From assembly GCA_945900945.1 (NCBI GenBank), contig CAMDKL010000046.1, positions 1-37,491 of the forward strand: DNA of 37,491 nucleotides. Direction: 5' to 3'. A program made the position numbers and the translations under genes. The notes beneath the pieces were generated by a model. It was given only the letters and a program-made list of their open reading frames with translations, did not search any database and had not been told where the DNA came from. Within the stretch, counting starts at the first letter, position 1. Every line of letters begins with the position of its first letter. Source of the stretch: Pirellula staleyi DSM 6068. GTDB lineage: Bacteria > Planctomycetota > Planctomycetia > Pirellulales > Pirellulaceae. Below are positions 16,898-25,160 of this stretch, one piece after another.

Positions 16898-17626
16898 CTA
16901 TTTCTTTGCAGGTTGGCGCTTCGCAGAGAAATCGATCTCACCTTCGTTGCCATCCAAGTCGTATTGGATCCTACCCTTCATGACGTGACCATAAGGGCGC
17001 CCCGAGTAATCTGCTCGGATCTTGCGACCATCGATTGTTGCCTCAATCCGAAACGCTAGTTTGTTGTCGCGGATCTTCATTCCGGTTGCATCGACGACGG
17101 TTCCTTCGGCTACAGTGTATTTTCCTTGCAATGCTTCGCCCATTTTCGTGAGGACGATGCGTGGCTCGAGTTTGTTCCCGTCGGCATCGATTACAATATC
17201 CCACTGGCCAACGACGTCATCCCATTGGACGGATCGTTTGGGCGTCCAAGGATACTCATCGGTGCCAGCCTCGGTGGTTACGGTCACTGTTCCGTCGAGA
17301 TCATCTTGTTTGATCTTGCCAGTAAAGGCGAGCGAGACGGATTGATCCTTTATCTTGTACTCCACCGAGAAAGAAAGTTGATTGTCCTTCAGCACGACCT
17401 CCTGGACATCAATGGGTTTTTCCGGTTGACCGCGAAATGTGCCTGTTACTTTCCCGCTGTCGAGATTGAGCAATACCGCATCTTCTCGCGTCTTGCCATC
17501 CATCTCGTACTTCCATCGCCACGATCCTGAAGGATCTGTTGCCGAGTTTTGGGCCGCCGCGATTGAAGCGGTTGAACAAATGAGAATCAACGAAAGGATC
17601 TTCAAAACAGGAGAAGAATACGTCAT
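16898..17626 (-). CDS. Secreted protein with two tandem lipocalin-like repeats, function unknown
   Basis: A 242-residue exported protein with a signal peptide ending SIAAAQ at about residue 26. The mature part is two similar units of about 95 residues. The first runs from GSWRWKYEMDGKTRED, the second from GQWDIVIDADGNKLEP. Both continue with an L..........G.F/Y.....pidv.. pattern, then K..DN.LSF/LAF, and then a strand ending in G followed by a GT/GRI turn. The alternating hydrophobic pattern points to all-beta sheet or barrel repeats that arose by duplication. I know no named family for it. The ATG at 17626 has AGGAAG 6-7 bp upstream, so the start is secure. It ends with a basic tail (KRQPAKK). 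No enzymatic motif is visible. Confidence 0.8.
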   Translation of the reverse strand: MTYSSPVLKILSLILICSTASIAAAQNSATDPSGSWRWKYEMDGKTREDAVLLNLDSGKVTGTFRGQPEKPIDVQEVVLKDNQLSFSVEYKIKDQSVSLAFTGKIKQDDLDGTVTVTTEAGTDEYPWTPKRSVQWDDVVGQWDIVIDADGNKLEPRIVLTKMGEALQGKYTVAEGTVVDATGMKIRDNKLAFRIEATIDGRKIRADYSGRPYGHVMKGRIQYDLDGNEGEIDFSAKRQPAKK

Positions 17627-17694
17627 GTTGGACTTCCTGAATAAGAGATACTGAGGGAACTTACGGGTGGTTTGGCATCGAACCGATTTACGGA

Positions 17695-17726
17695 TCGGTA
17701 TGTCGGTAAGTCGGTAAGTCGGTATT
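17695..17726. repeat. Tandem repeat, four 8-bp units (TCGGTAAG-like)
   Basis: Four consecutive units read TCGGTATG, TCGGTAAG, TCGGTAAG and TCGGTATT, upstream of the minus-strand repeat-domain gene and followed by a run of eight or more T. It could be a variable-number repeat or operator-like array; nothing shows which. The rest of 17627-17990 holds only this repeat, the 28-mer at 17899 and no gene. Confidence 0.85.
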
Positions 17727-17898
17727 GTATCGTTTTTTTTTGCCGAGAAAACAACATTCTATAATCTGTCGCTACGCCTCGAAACGTATTTTTAGAATCA
17801 CCGTCGTGCTTCCTTGGCCAAGTTGCATGCGTGGTTCGCAAGTTGGTCTTCGCACGCTACAATCGGCAGACCCTGTTTGGTATTCTAAGTCGCGGGAT

Positions 17899-17926
17899 AG
17901 GCTGCCAGCCTTTTTATACCCCACAA
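17899..17926 (+). repeat. Solo copy of the 28-bp end repeat of the 29.15-kb element
   Basis: The sequence AGGCTGCCAGCC followed by TTTTTATACCCCACAA matches the left terminal repeat of the element at 29152-29419 with a single mismatch. No inverted partner is present nearby. It may be a solo end, or evidence that this 28-mer is a dispersed repeat in its own right. It lies 64 bp upstream of hemQ. Confidence 0.8.
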
Positions 17927-17990
17927 GACGTTCCATATCGCTCCCCTGCCAGCAGCCTTTCCAACGTAACTCTATTCGATCGCTTTTTCC

Positions 17991-18833
17991 ATGAGTCATC
18001 CCAACAGTTCTGCAGCCAATCTACCAGAGCCCTCCGTCACTCCCATCCAAGGATTGCACTGCGGTCATTACTTCTATCGCTGGAAACGAGAAGTGCTCTC
18101 GAGTATGGGTAAAACAGCCGTGCACGAAGCCAATGCTGATTTTGCCGCAGCGATCGCACCCCAGTCGACGGCTCGCCCCGAGCGGATTCAGTCGTTCATC
18201 GTCAGTGGACACAAAGCCGATTTCGCGACAATCATGATGGATCCAGATCCATTGCGAATCGATCGAGTGCATCAGCGAATCATGAGCTCAGCGTTGGGTG
18301 CCGCGATTGAACCGGTCTATTCGTTCGTTTCCATGTCGGAGATCAGCGAATACTTGCCTAGCAAAGAACAATACGGAGCAAAGCTTATTCGAACCGGAGA
18401 AGATCCGCAGTCGCCCACCTACCAAGCCAAAGTGGCTTCGTATGAAAAGCGGATTCCGATGATGCATGCACAGCGGCTTGCTCCCGAGTTTCCAAACTGG
18501 CCAGCCATGTGTTTTTATCCGATGAACAAAGTTCGGAACGTCGGAGCCAATTGGTTTCTTGAGCCGTTTTCGGCGAGAACCGACATGATGGCCGAGCATG
18601 CGCAAAGCGGCATGGCCTTTGCCGGTCGTGTTACGCAATTGGTAACCGCATCGGTCGGACTAGACGACTGGGAATGGGGAGTCACACTCTGGGCCCGCAA
18701 TCCGCAGTTCTTGAAAGATATTGTGTACACGATGCGATTCGATTCCGCGAGCGCACGTTTTGGCCAGTTCGGCACATTTTACACAGGGTACTTGGCAACG
18801 GGACCAGCGATCCTAGAGCACTGTATGGTGTAG
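17991..18833 (+). CDS. hemQ: HemQ-type coproheme decarboxylase (chlorite-dismutase family)
   Basis: A 280-residue protein of the Cld/HemQ family, which converts coproheme to protoheme with peroxide in the coproporphyrin-dependent heme route. Tyr176 in FYPMNKVR and the proximal His203 in MAEHAQSG are 27 residues apart, the same spacing as the catalytic Tyr and heme-ligand His of Firmicute HemQ. LDDWEWGVTLWARNP and MRFDSASARFGQFGTFYTG are the family's C-terminal signature. The N-terminal 20 residues are Pro/Ser-rich and not conserved. The Arg needed for chlorite chemistry is not evident, which supports the HemQ role. No other heme gene is in the window. The ATG at 17991 lacks a Shine-Dalgarno sequence; the run upstream is pyrimidine-rich. 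Confidence 0.92.
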   Translation: MSHPNSSAANLPEPSVTPIQGLHCGHYFYRWKREVLSSMGKTAVHEANADFAAAIAPQSTARPERIQSFIVSGHKADFATIMMDPDPLRIDRVHQRIMSSALGAAIEPVYSFVSMSEISEYLPSKEQYGAKLIRTGEDPQSPTYQAKVASYEKRIPMMHAQRLAPEFPNWPAMCFYPMNKVRNVGANWFLEPFSARTDMMAEHAQSGMAFAGRVTQLVTASVGLDDWEWGVTLWARNPQFLKDIVYTMRFDSASARFGQFGTFYTGYLATGPAILEHCMV

Positions 18834-18915
18834 AGTCCAGTTGCATTCACGTTGACGCTCAAATCGCTATCGAAGACCACGCATGGCAGTTCGTTGATCG
18901 CAGTTCTTGCTCGTT

Positions 18916-19323
18916 TCAATTTGTTGATTTCACCAGAAGTTTGGCTAAAGTTTCGGCCGTCAGCAGAGCACTATCGTTGGGCAGGGTCAGTCCAAGCTGA
19001 GGCCGGCCCGTTTCATCCCGGTCCACGCTTTCTTCCAGTCTCATGGGCTGAAGATGGAACACCCGAGTGATGACGCGATGCATTTGATCTCGCAAATCGA
19101 GCATGACGCGACAAATGCCCTTATTGCCAAATTGGCTTGCCAACAATAGATGAAAGCCCGCGTCCAATTCGACCCACTGAGCTACTTCAACGGATTTCCA
19201 ATTTTGTCCTTGAAGTGCAGGACAATTTCGCAACTCGGCAATCTGAGCTTCTGTTATTCGTTTCGCCAAGCCTCGAACAACATGGGTCTCCGGCGCGGTG
19301 CGAATTTCATATTGATCCGCAAT
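18916..19323 (-). pseudogene. C-terminal fragment of a GntR/FCD-family regulator
   Basis: On the minus strand the frame reads DQYEIRTAPETHVVRGLAKR, ITEAQIAELR, WVELDAGFHLLLASQFGNKG and VMLDLRDQMHRVITRVFHLQ, which is the FCD ligand-binding domain of GntR regulators. The winged-helix DNA-binding domain is missing: upstream of about 19323 the frame simply runs antisense through the glycosidase fragment below. After MRLEESV the usual EH..I..AI..GD tail is replaced by unrelated sequence (DRDETGRPQLGLTLPND), so the 3' end is broken too. It cannot act as a regulator. Confidence 0.65.
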
Positions 19324-19758
19324 AGCTCCGCCGAAGAAATGGTCCATCGCTTTTGGCAAGGAACGATCGCTGGTGCCCACGTTGGACATGGTGAAACCTA
19401 TCGACACCCAGAAAGTGTCATCTGGTGGGCAAGAGGTGGCGAGCTCCATGGCAAGAGCCCATCGAGAATCGCTTTCCTCCGTAAGATCTTGGAAGAAGGG
19501 CCACTGAGCGCATGGGAACCGATCGACAAATGGCAAGACTATCGTACCGCAGGCAAGAAGGGTGAATTCTACTTCGTCTATTTTGGCAAAGAGACGCCAA
19601 GCGAATGGAAACTCAATTTGCCGTTCGCTTGCGGTGCCTTTAGCAACCCAGCTCTTTTTCAATTCGCGATAATCTCTGGCGGTCAAGCGTCAACTGGGCC
19701 AATTGTCCCACAGGTTGCTAGCTTTCAGATCGGGAAGCCGCTCAATGTGACGGCGTGA
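19318..19758 (+). pseudogene. C-terminal fragment of an apiosidase-like (DUF5060/DUF5605) glycosidase
   Basis: The frame reads AEEMVHRFWQGTIAGAHVGH, GETYRHPESVIWWARGGELH, GKSPSRIAFLRKILEEGP and GEFYFVYFGKETPSEWKLNL, which I recognise as the end of the TIM-barrel and the linking segment of putative glycosidases of the DUF5060/apiosidase type. The whole catalytic N-terminal part is missing. After LNLP the sequence no longer follows the family (FACGAFSNPALF), suggesting a frameshift before the stop at 19758. The homology starts within a few bases of the point where the antisense GntR relic starts, so the two dead genes abut head to head. Confidence 0.65.
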
Positions 19759-19778
19759 ATTGTTCAGGGGAGAGATTG

Positions 19779-19835
19779 ACCACGAAGACACGAAGATACA
19801 AAGTAATGCATCTCTAATTTTGTACCTTTGTGGTT
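19779..19835. repeat. Inverted-repeat relic (ACCACGAAG ... CTTTGTGGT)
   Basis: The left arm, 19779-19804, begins ACCACGAAGACACGAAG and ends TACAAAGT. The right arm, 19816-19835, reads AATTTTGTACCTTTGTGGTT, the inverse of the left arm with one ACGAAG-type unit missing. Only 11 bp separate them and no reading frame lies between. The layout resembles the arms around the GxxExxY relic at 16512-16780, with a different arm sequence. Confidence 0.65.
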
Positions 19836-19862
19836 CCCAATTGAGCATGTGAGAAGCGGATA

Positions 19863-19937
19863 GCCGAGAACGACAAAATCGTCACGCGATACATGGAAGA
19901 CCAGGAATTTGGTAGCGAGGCGGATATTCATCGAATG
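19863..19937 (+). pseudogene. Possible short relic of a type I restriction HsdR C-terminus
   Basis: A 25-codon frame reads AENDKIVTRYMEDQEFGSEA and then diverges. This resembles the C-terminal end of HsdR-like DEAD/DEAH helicase subunits. The piece is too short for a firm assignment and has no start or partner genes. It lies between the inverted-repeat relic and the end of the ABC permease gene. Confidence 0.3.
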
Positions 19938-19957
19938 AATTTCCGCACTCCAATTGC

Positions 19958-21358
19958 CTACCTTCGAGCAAACGTTCTCTTGAGCAATTGGCTAATGGAT
20001 CGAACCCCTTCGTTTCGCAATAGGCCAGCTCGGTAGATGCGGCCAGCCAAGGTTACGATACCATAGGTGGATGCAATCATCACGATCGCGGCCAGTGGCG
20101 GTTGCCAGAATGGAACGGTCGTTCCAGACGCCAGTCGCAACACCATCATCATGGGACAAGACGGCGGGAAAAAACTCAAAGTTGTGGAGACGATTCCGTT
20201 GGGCTCTCGAACGGCAATAAACCACACCATCATCGGTGCCATCAACACTAACCACACCGGCAGCAACAAAGTCTGTGCTTCTTTTAGTTCATTGACTGAT
20301 GCGCCGACTGTTAGGAAAATCGAACTGAAGAAGAGAACTCCGAGCAGTTGAAATAAAAGGAACCATGGCAATACGGACAGAGGTATCTTGTCCGCTAATC
20401 CTTGGTAGTTGAGAAAGAACAGACCGCCGGAGCCGTAGAGCACGAAGATGACAAGCGAACCAGCAACGTTACCGAGCAGCTTGCCACCCATCAGCTGCGA
20501 AGGGGTAACCGAGCCCAAGAGGACCTCGGAGATGCGAAGGCTTTTTTCTTCCATAGCACTTTCCAGCATCGGCTGGGCGGCCATGAGGATGACCATGAAC
20601 ATCAACATCATCACACCAAACGGCAGGAACATGTTGACCAGCGAGTCCATCACAGAATGATCGTCCGACTTACCCACATCGGACGCTTTGATGGGCACGC
20701 TAGGCAGCAACTCAACCCTTGCATCGATCTGAGCAAAAATCTTTGGGTCGATTTTATCCAATCCAAATTGTTCCATTCGTATTTCTCGCAGTCGCTGGCT
20801 GATGAGCGTACTGAGCCAAGCCCGAGCGCCACTCATCAACGCATCTTGACTGAAAAACTTGGCCTTCGGATTCGGTATGTGCGTTTCGTCTTCGGTCGAT
20901 CCCTCGGGCGGGAAATCCTGTTTCGGATCGAGAAACGAATTCGGGATCTCGACCAACGCATAGATATCGCCGCTTCGAATTTGGTCGTTGAATTCCAACC
21001 GTTGAGCGTCCGAAAGTTCGTTGGGTACTGCAACAAACTCCCAGTTATCCGCTTTTTGGTCCATGAAGGAGTGGCGTGAGTCGATTTTGCTTTTTTGGGT
21101 TCCGATCGGTTCGGTTGGCATTGATCGGATCGACTCATTGCGCTGCGTTGCTGCTTTTTCGATGATTGCAAATAGCTGTCCTGTCCCATCGGCGACGGCG
21201 ATTTTTTGCGTTTTTCCGCCTGTGACTCGGTTGAGTACAGGCATCGCCAATAGGCTTCCAAACATCAGAATCGGCATCATGACGAGCGTAAACAGAAAAG
21301 CTTTGGTCCCGACCATGGCCACATACTCGCGGTGCGCAATAACCCAGAGTTTGAACAT
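19958..21358 (-). CDS. ABC-2-type transporter permease (NatB/YhaP-like)
   Basis: A 466-residue inner-membrane permease. One N-terminal membrane segment (about 20-42, AFLFTLVMMPILMFGSLLAM) is followed by a long periplasmic region (about 45-235), then five or more segments between 235 and 445 (LVNMFLPFGVMMLMFMVILM, VIFVLYGSGGLFFL, FLLFQLLGVLFFSSIFL and others). MEEKSLRISEVLLGSVTPSQLMGGKL is the cytosolic coupling region typical of the NatB group. The start is ATG at 21358. Permeases of this group need an ATPase, normally encoded just upstream; here that place holds an SMC-like ATPase relic on the other strand, so the partner must be elsewhere or lost. Substrate unknown; sodium or drug export is known for relatives. 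Confidence 0.88.
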   Translation of the reverse strand: MFKLWVIAHREYVAMVGTKAFLFTLVMMPILMFGSLLAMPVLNRVTGGKTQKIAVADGTGQLFAIIEKAATQRNESIRSMPTEPIGTQKSKIDSRHSFMDQKADNWEFVAVPNELSDAQRLEFNDQIRSGDIYALVEIPNSFLDPKQDFPPEGSTEDETHIPNPKAKFFSQDALMSGARAWLSTLISQRLREIRMEQFGLDKIDPKIFAQIDARVELLPSVPIKASDVGKSDDHSVMDSLVNMFLPFGVMMLMFMVILMAAQPMLESAMEEKSLRISEVLLGSVTPSQLMGGKLLGNVAGSLVIFVLYGSGGLFFLNYQGLADKIPLSVLPWFLLFQLLGVLFFSSIFLTVGASVNELKEAQTLLLPVWLVLMAPMMVWFIAVREPNGIVSTTLSFFPPSCPMMMVLRLASGTTVPFWQPPLAAIVMIASTYGIVTLAGRIYRAGLLRNEGVRSISQLLKRTFARR

Positions 21359-21468
21359 GGTTCTATTGGTTCGACGTGACGAATTGGTGAAATGGATCCA
21401 TAATGGATTTTTGATTTCATCACTGTAGCAAGTGGCGATAATTTCGGGGGCCTTTTGGAAGGCTCAAG

Positions 21469-21957
21469 ATGAAAGGTGTTCTTAAAGTGCACGAAACACT
21501 GATTTCCCCTGCGGAACGCGCTCCTTTCATTGCCGATCCCCAACAGATTCGCCGGAAACTAGATCAGTTTTCGTTCGCAAGGCAGGAGGCGATTCGAGAG
21601 TTAGACGGAAATCAAAACGGAAAACCATAGGATCTCATCAACGACCAAGGTGGCTCGGTCGCAAATATCGTAAGTGTTTGCCTGCGAATCTTTGCCCTGG
21701 CGACGCTTGACGAGGCGACGCATCGTCGCTTTTTGGTCCTGGACGAACAAGATTGCTGGCTGCGTGCAGATCTGGTTCCCAAACTAGTAAAAATCATTCA
21801 CGACGGTAGCCGGACTCTTGGTTTTCAAGTCCTGATGATCAGTCACCACGAGCGGCACCTTTTCGAGCAATACGCCGACAAAATCATTGAGTTGCAATGG
21901 CGAGACGGCAAAGTAGTCACGGTGGATACGACATCTGGGCCAACGCAAGCCGATTGA
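21469..21957 (+). pseudogene. C-terminal remnant of an SMC/Rad50-like ATPase
   Basis: From 21631 the frame reads LINDQGGSVANIVSVCLRIF, ALATLDEATHRRFLVLDEQD and CWLRADLVPKLVKIIHDG, ending LMISHHERHLFEQYADKI. Walker B (FLVLDEQD) and the H-loop (SHH) are those of the C-terminal head lobe of a planctomycete SbcC/SMC-like ATPase. An in-frame TAG at 21628-21630 precedes it. The same frame is open upstream from an ATG at 21469 for 53 codons (MKGVLKVHETLISPAERAPF...), which I cannot assign but which may belong to the same decayed gene. Walker A and the coiled coil are absent. Confidence 0.55.
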
Positions 21958-22135
21958 AACCGCAAAAGCCTATTGCCATGGCTCCGACGGCTGACACAGG
22001 GGCGGCTCGGGCCACTCCGCTGCTTTATTCGCAATGCAGCTTGTCTAAATTGGCTGATTGGGTACACTTCTAAAGCGATTGCACCACTCCTTTGGGTCAA
22101 TTTACTGTATTTATGTTAGCAAACACGTGATTCCC

Positions 22136-22804
22136 ATGGAACTCAAGACCCAATCCAACGACGAGCCGACCCGGCCTGTGGACCAGCTTGTTTTGAATTT
22201 ACTAAGACGGCAGGCTGGGCTGTCCGTTACCGACTTGATGGAACGTCTCGAAGTCACCGCGACGGCCATTCGGCAGCGGCTTGATCGACTTGAGGAATCC
22301 GGTTTGATAGAGCGTCGCAAGCAAGGCGTTGGTCGAGGCAGGCCTTCGTTCAATTACTTCTTGACCGCCAAGGGAGCTCAACAAGCGGGGGTGACCTACA
22401 GCGACTTGGCAATTGCGTTGTGGAACGAGATTAAAATGATCGAGTCCCCCGAGGTAAAAGCGACGTTGATTGAGCGGGTATCTCAGCGCATGGGGGGTTC
22501 TTTTCGGGAACTTTTGGCAGACGGTCCGCTCGAGGATCGAATGCAGTTGATGGCAGGTCTTTTGACGAATCGCAAGATTCCAACTTGTATGACCAGCGGC
22601 ATTGGATTGCCGATCCTCGAGGTTCAAGCTTGCCCCTACCCAGACTTAGTGGGGCACGAGCAAGATCGCAGCGTGTGCAACATGGAAACGAAAGTGCTAA
22701 GCACTGCGTTGGGACAGGAAATGGAGTTGTCTCAGTGTCGCCTGGATGGCCATAGTTGTTGCCAGTTCAAACCGACTGTTACCGTAGCAGGTGCGGCGAG
22801 TTGA
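22136..22804 (+). CDS. sufR: SufR-like iron-sulfur transcriptional regulator
   Basis: A 222-residue winged-helix regulator that probably represses the suf genes when holding a Fe-S cluster. Residues 15-65 are a DeoR/MarR-like wing (LSVTDLMERLEVTATAIRQR, with the wing GVGRGRPSFNYFLT). The C-terminal part has the SufR cysteine pattern: ACPYPDL (Cys166), DRSVCNME (Cys181), LSQCRLDG (Cys201) and SCCQF (Cys208/209). These match the cluster ligands of cyanobacterial and mycobacterial SufR. The ATG at 22136 was chosen over the 26-residue upstream extension, which is not family-like. It lies 70 bp upstream of sufC on the same strand. I did not find a clear CAAC-N6-GTTG operator, although the control region is probably 21958-22135 or the sufR-sufC gap. 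Confidence 0.9.
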   Translation: MELKTQSNDEPTRPVDQLVLNLLRRQAGLSVTDLMERLEVTATAIRQRLDRLEESGLIERRKQGVGRGRPSFNYFLTAKGAQQAGVTYSDLAIALWNEIKMIESPEVKATLIERVSQRMGGSFRELLADGPLEDRMQLMAGLLTNRKIPTCMTSGIGLPILEVQACPYPDLVGHEQDRSVCNMETKVLSTALGQEMELSQCRLDGHSCCQFKPTVTVAGAAS

Positions 22805-22874
22805 TCGTCCAGCATCGATATTAGATTTCTATTTTACTACCATTTTTCAAATTGAGCTTGGATCGAAAGAACAG

Positions 22875-23696
22875 ATGTCACACAAACTCCGAATCGAAAA
22901 TTTGCATGTCGCTGTCGACGGAAAACCGATTCTTCGCGGCGTTAATTTGGAAATAAAGTTTGGCGAAACACACGCTCTCATGGGCCCAAACGGTTCGGGT
23001 AAGAGCACGCTCGGCTTAGCAATCGCGGGCCATCCCAATTACGAAATTACTGAGGGAGCGATCTATCTTGACGATCAAAATATCACGGAGTGGGAAGCCG
23101 ACCAGCGGGCACGCGCCGGAATCTTCATGGCTTTCCAGCGTCCCATCGCTATTCCAGGTGTAAAGACGGCAGATTTCCTTCGTCATGCCACTACGAATGT
23201 TCGACGTCCCGACCGCAAGGAAGGCGAAGACTTGATTCCCATGCGGGAGTTTCGCAAAGAGCTCAAATCCAAGATGGAACAACTCAAAATGGATTCGGAG
23301 TTCGCTCGCCGTTACGTCAACGACGGTTTCTCCGGTGGTGAAATGAAGCGGGCTGAGATTTTGACGATGGCGATGTTGTTGCCGAAATTTTCTATTCTCG
23401 ACGAAACCGATAGTGGTCTTGATGCGGATGCTGTGAAGCTGGCCAGCGCATCGATTGCAGAAATTGGACGCGACAAGATGGGTCTGCTGATCATCACGCA
23501 CCACGACAAGCTCCTCGAGCACAACAAACCTCAGTTCACGCATGTCATGCTCGGAGGTCGAATTGTGGAGACTGGAGGACCTGAACTCGCTCGCGAACTG
23601 CACGATCACGGTTACGAACGGATCCGAAAAACATACCCAGACGCCGAAGCGGCCAACCAGGAATTGCTCGGCAAAGAAGAAGCGGTTGCTATCTAG
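22875..23696 (+). CDS. sufC: SufC, Fe-S assembly ATPase
   Basis: A 273-residue cytosolic ABC ATPase that powers the SufBCD scaffold. Walker A GPNGSGKST is at 37-45, the Q-loop at FQRP about 87-90, the signature FSGGE at 152-156 and Walker B LDE at 175-177, followed by TDSGLDADAV, which is characteristic of SufC. The H-loop is ITHHDKLLEH. It is slightly longer than typical SufC (about 250) at the C-terminus (DAEAANQELLGKEEAVAI). The start at 22875 is preceded by GAAAGA; the frame extends upstream into the end of sufR but without similarity. It is first of the sufC-B-D order used by Gram-positive and many other bacteria. Confidence 0.97.
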   Translation: MSHKLRIENLHVAVDGKPILRGVNLEIKFGETHALMGPNGSGKSTLGLAIAGHPNYEITEGAIYLDDQNITEWEADQRARAGIFMAFQRPIAIPGVKTADFLRHATTNVRRPDRKEGEDLIPMREFRKELKSKMEQLKMDSEFARRYVNDGFSGGEMKRAEILTMAMLLPKFSILDETDSGLDADAVKLASASIAEIGRDKMGLLIITHHDKLLEHNKPQFTHVMLGGRIVETGGPELARELHDHGYERIRKTYPDAEAANQELLGKEEAVAI

Positions 23697-23753
23697 CAAA
23701 CCATCCTTGAAACAATCTCAGCAAAACCTAAACAACCCAAAGAAAACCACATA

Positions 23754-25160
23754 ATGTCAACCGATATTGCATCCAATGAATCCGTAGGCGAAATAAACAA
23801 ATACAATTTTCGCACCGAAAGTAAAGCTGTTTTCAAAGCGAGAAAAGGGGTCGACGCCGAGATCGTCAATCAGATTTCGGAAATGAAGAACGAGCCGGAA
23901 TGGATGCGAGACTATCGCCTCAAGGGCCTTGAGATTTTCCAGTCCAAGCCTATGCCGAAGTGGGGCGGTGCCATCGACATCAATTTTCAAGATATTTTTT
24001 ATTACTTGAAACCGACCGACAAGCAGGGCAAGACTTGGGATGAAGTTCCGCAAGAGATCAAAGACACTTTCGACAAGCTTGGAATTCCTGAGGCGGAGAA
24101 AAAATTCTTGTCGGGAGTGAAGGCTCAGTTCGAAAGCGAAGTGGTCTACGGTTCGCTCAAACAAGATCTCGCCGACCAAGGCGTTATCTTTACGGACACC
24201 GACTCGGCCGTACGCGATTATCCCGAACTCGTCAAAGAGTATTTTGGGACGATCATCCCATCGACCGACAACAAGTTCGCGGCGTTGAACTCGGCGGTTT
24301 GGTCCGGTGGTTCGTTTATCTACGTTCCCAAGGGAGTCAAGATTGAGTTTCCTCTGCAAGCGTATTTCCGCATCAACGCAGAGAACATGGGGCAATTCGA
24401 ACGAACGCTCATTATCGTCGACGAAGGTGCTTCGGTTCACTATGTGGAGGGCTGCACGGCGCCGATGTACACGTCCGAGTCACTGCACTCGGCTGTCGTA
24501 GAAATCATTTGCAAACGTGGAAGTCGTTGCCGCTATACGACCATTCAGAATTGGGCCAACAATATTTACAACCTGGTCACCAAGCGAGCGGTTGCGTATG
24601 CAGACGCGACTATGGAGTGGGTGGACGGAAACTTGGGCAGCAAGCTCACCATGAAGTATCCTTCCGTCTATATGCTTGAACCAGGCGCTCACGGCGAAAT
24701 TCTCTCCATAGCGTTTGCCGCAAAAGGACAGCATCAAGATGCCGGTGCAAAACTCGTGCATTGCGCTCCTAACACAACGGGGCAGATCATCAGTAAATCC
24801 ATTTCGAAGGGTGGTGGCCGAGCAAGTTATCGTGGTCTGGTACGCGTCGAAAAGGGTGCCAAGAATTCAAAGTGCAGCGTTGTATGTGATGCATTGATTT
24901 TGGACTCCAAGAGCCGCAGCGATACCTATCCGTACATCGAAATCCTTGAAAAGGACGTAAGCGTCGGTCACGAAGCAAGCGTGTCCCGCATCGGCGAAGA
25001 GCAAATGTTCTATTTGATGAGTCGGGGTATGAGCGAAGCTGAGGCCAGCACCATGATCGTTAGCGGATTTATCGAGCCGCTCGTAAAAGAGTTGCCCATG
25101 GAATATGCGGTTGAAATGAACCGTCTGATTCAACTTCAGATGGAAGGGTCGGTGGGCTAA
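23754..25160 (+). CDS. sufB: SufB, Fe-S scaffold subunit
   Basis: A 468-residue scaffold protein of the SufBC2D complex. [40 protein letters not shown] and [20 protein letters not shown] are invariant-type SufB blocks. Cys378 in VVCDALILD corresponds to the essential cluster/sulfur-accepting cysteine of E. coli SufB (Cys405). DTYPYIEI and the [20 protein letters not shown] end complete the family. Length is normal. It begins 57 bp after sufC in an A-rich spacer with only a weak ribosome site, and ends one base before the sufD ATG, so the two are almost certainly translated together. Confidence 0.98.
   Translation: MSTDIASNESVGEINKYNFRTESKAVFKARKGVDAEIVNQISEMKNEPEWMRDYRLKGLEIFQSKPMPKWGGAIDINFQDIFYYLKPTDKQGKTWDEVPQEIKDTFDKLGIPEAEKKFLSGVKAQFESEVVYGSLKQDLADQGVIFTDTDSAVRDYPELVKEYFGTIIPSTDNKFAALNSAVWSGGSFIYVPKGVKIEFPLQAYFRINAENMGQFERTLIIVDEGASVHYVEGCTAPMYTSESLHSAVVEIICKRGSRCRYTTIQNWANNIYNLVTKRAVAYADATMEWVDGNLGSKLTMKYPSVYMLEPGAHGEILSIAFAAKGQHQDAGAKLVHCAPNTTGQIISKSISKGGGRASYRGLVRVEKGAKNSKCSVVCDALILDSKSRSDTYPYIEILEKDVSVGHEASVSRIGEEQMFYLMSRGMSEAEASTMIVSGFIEPLVKELPMEYAVEMNRLIQLQMEGSVG

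Noticed and set aside
18916-19686. A single 256-codon minus-strand gene
   Set aside because: Its first half is antisense to a recognisable glycosidase fragment and only its second half is FCD-like; I treat it as two pseudogenes.
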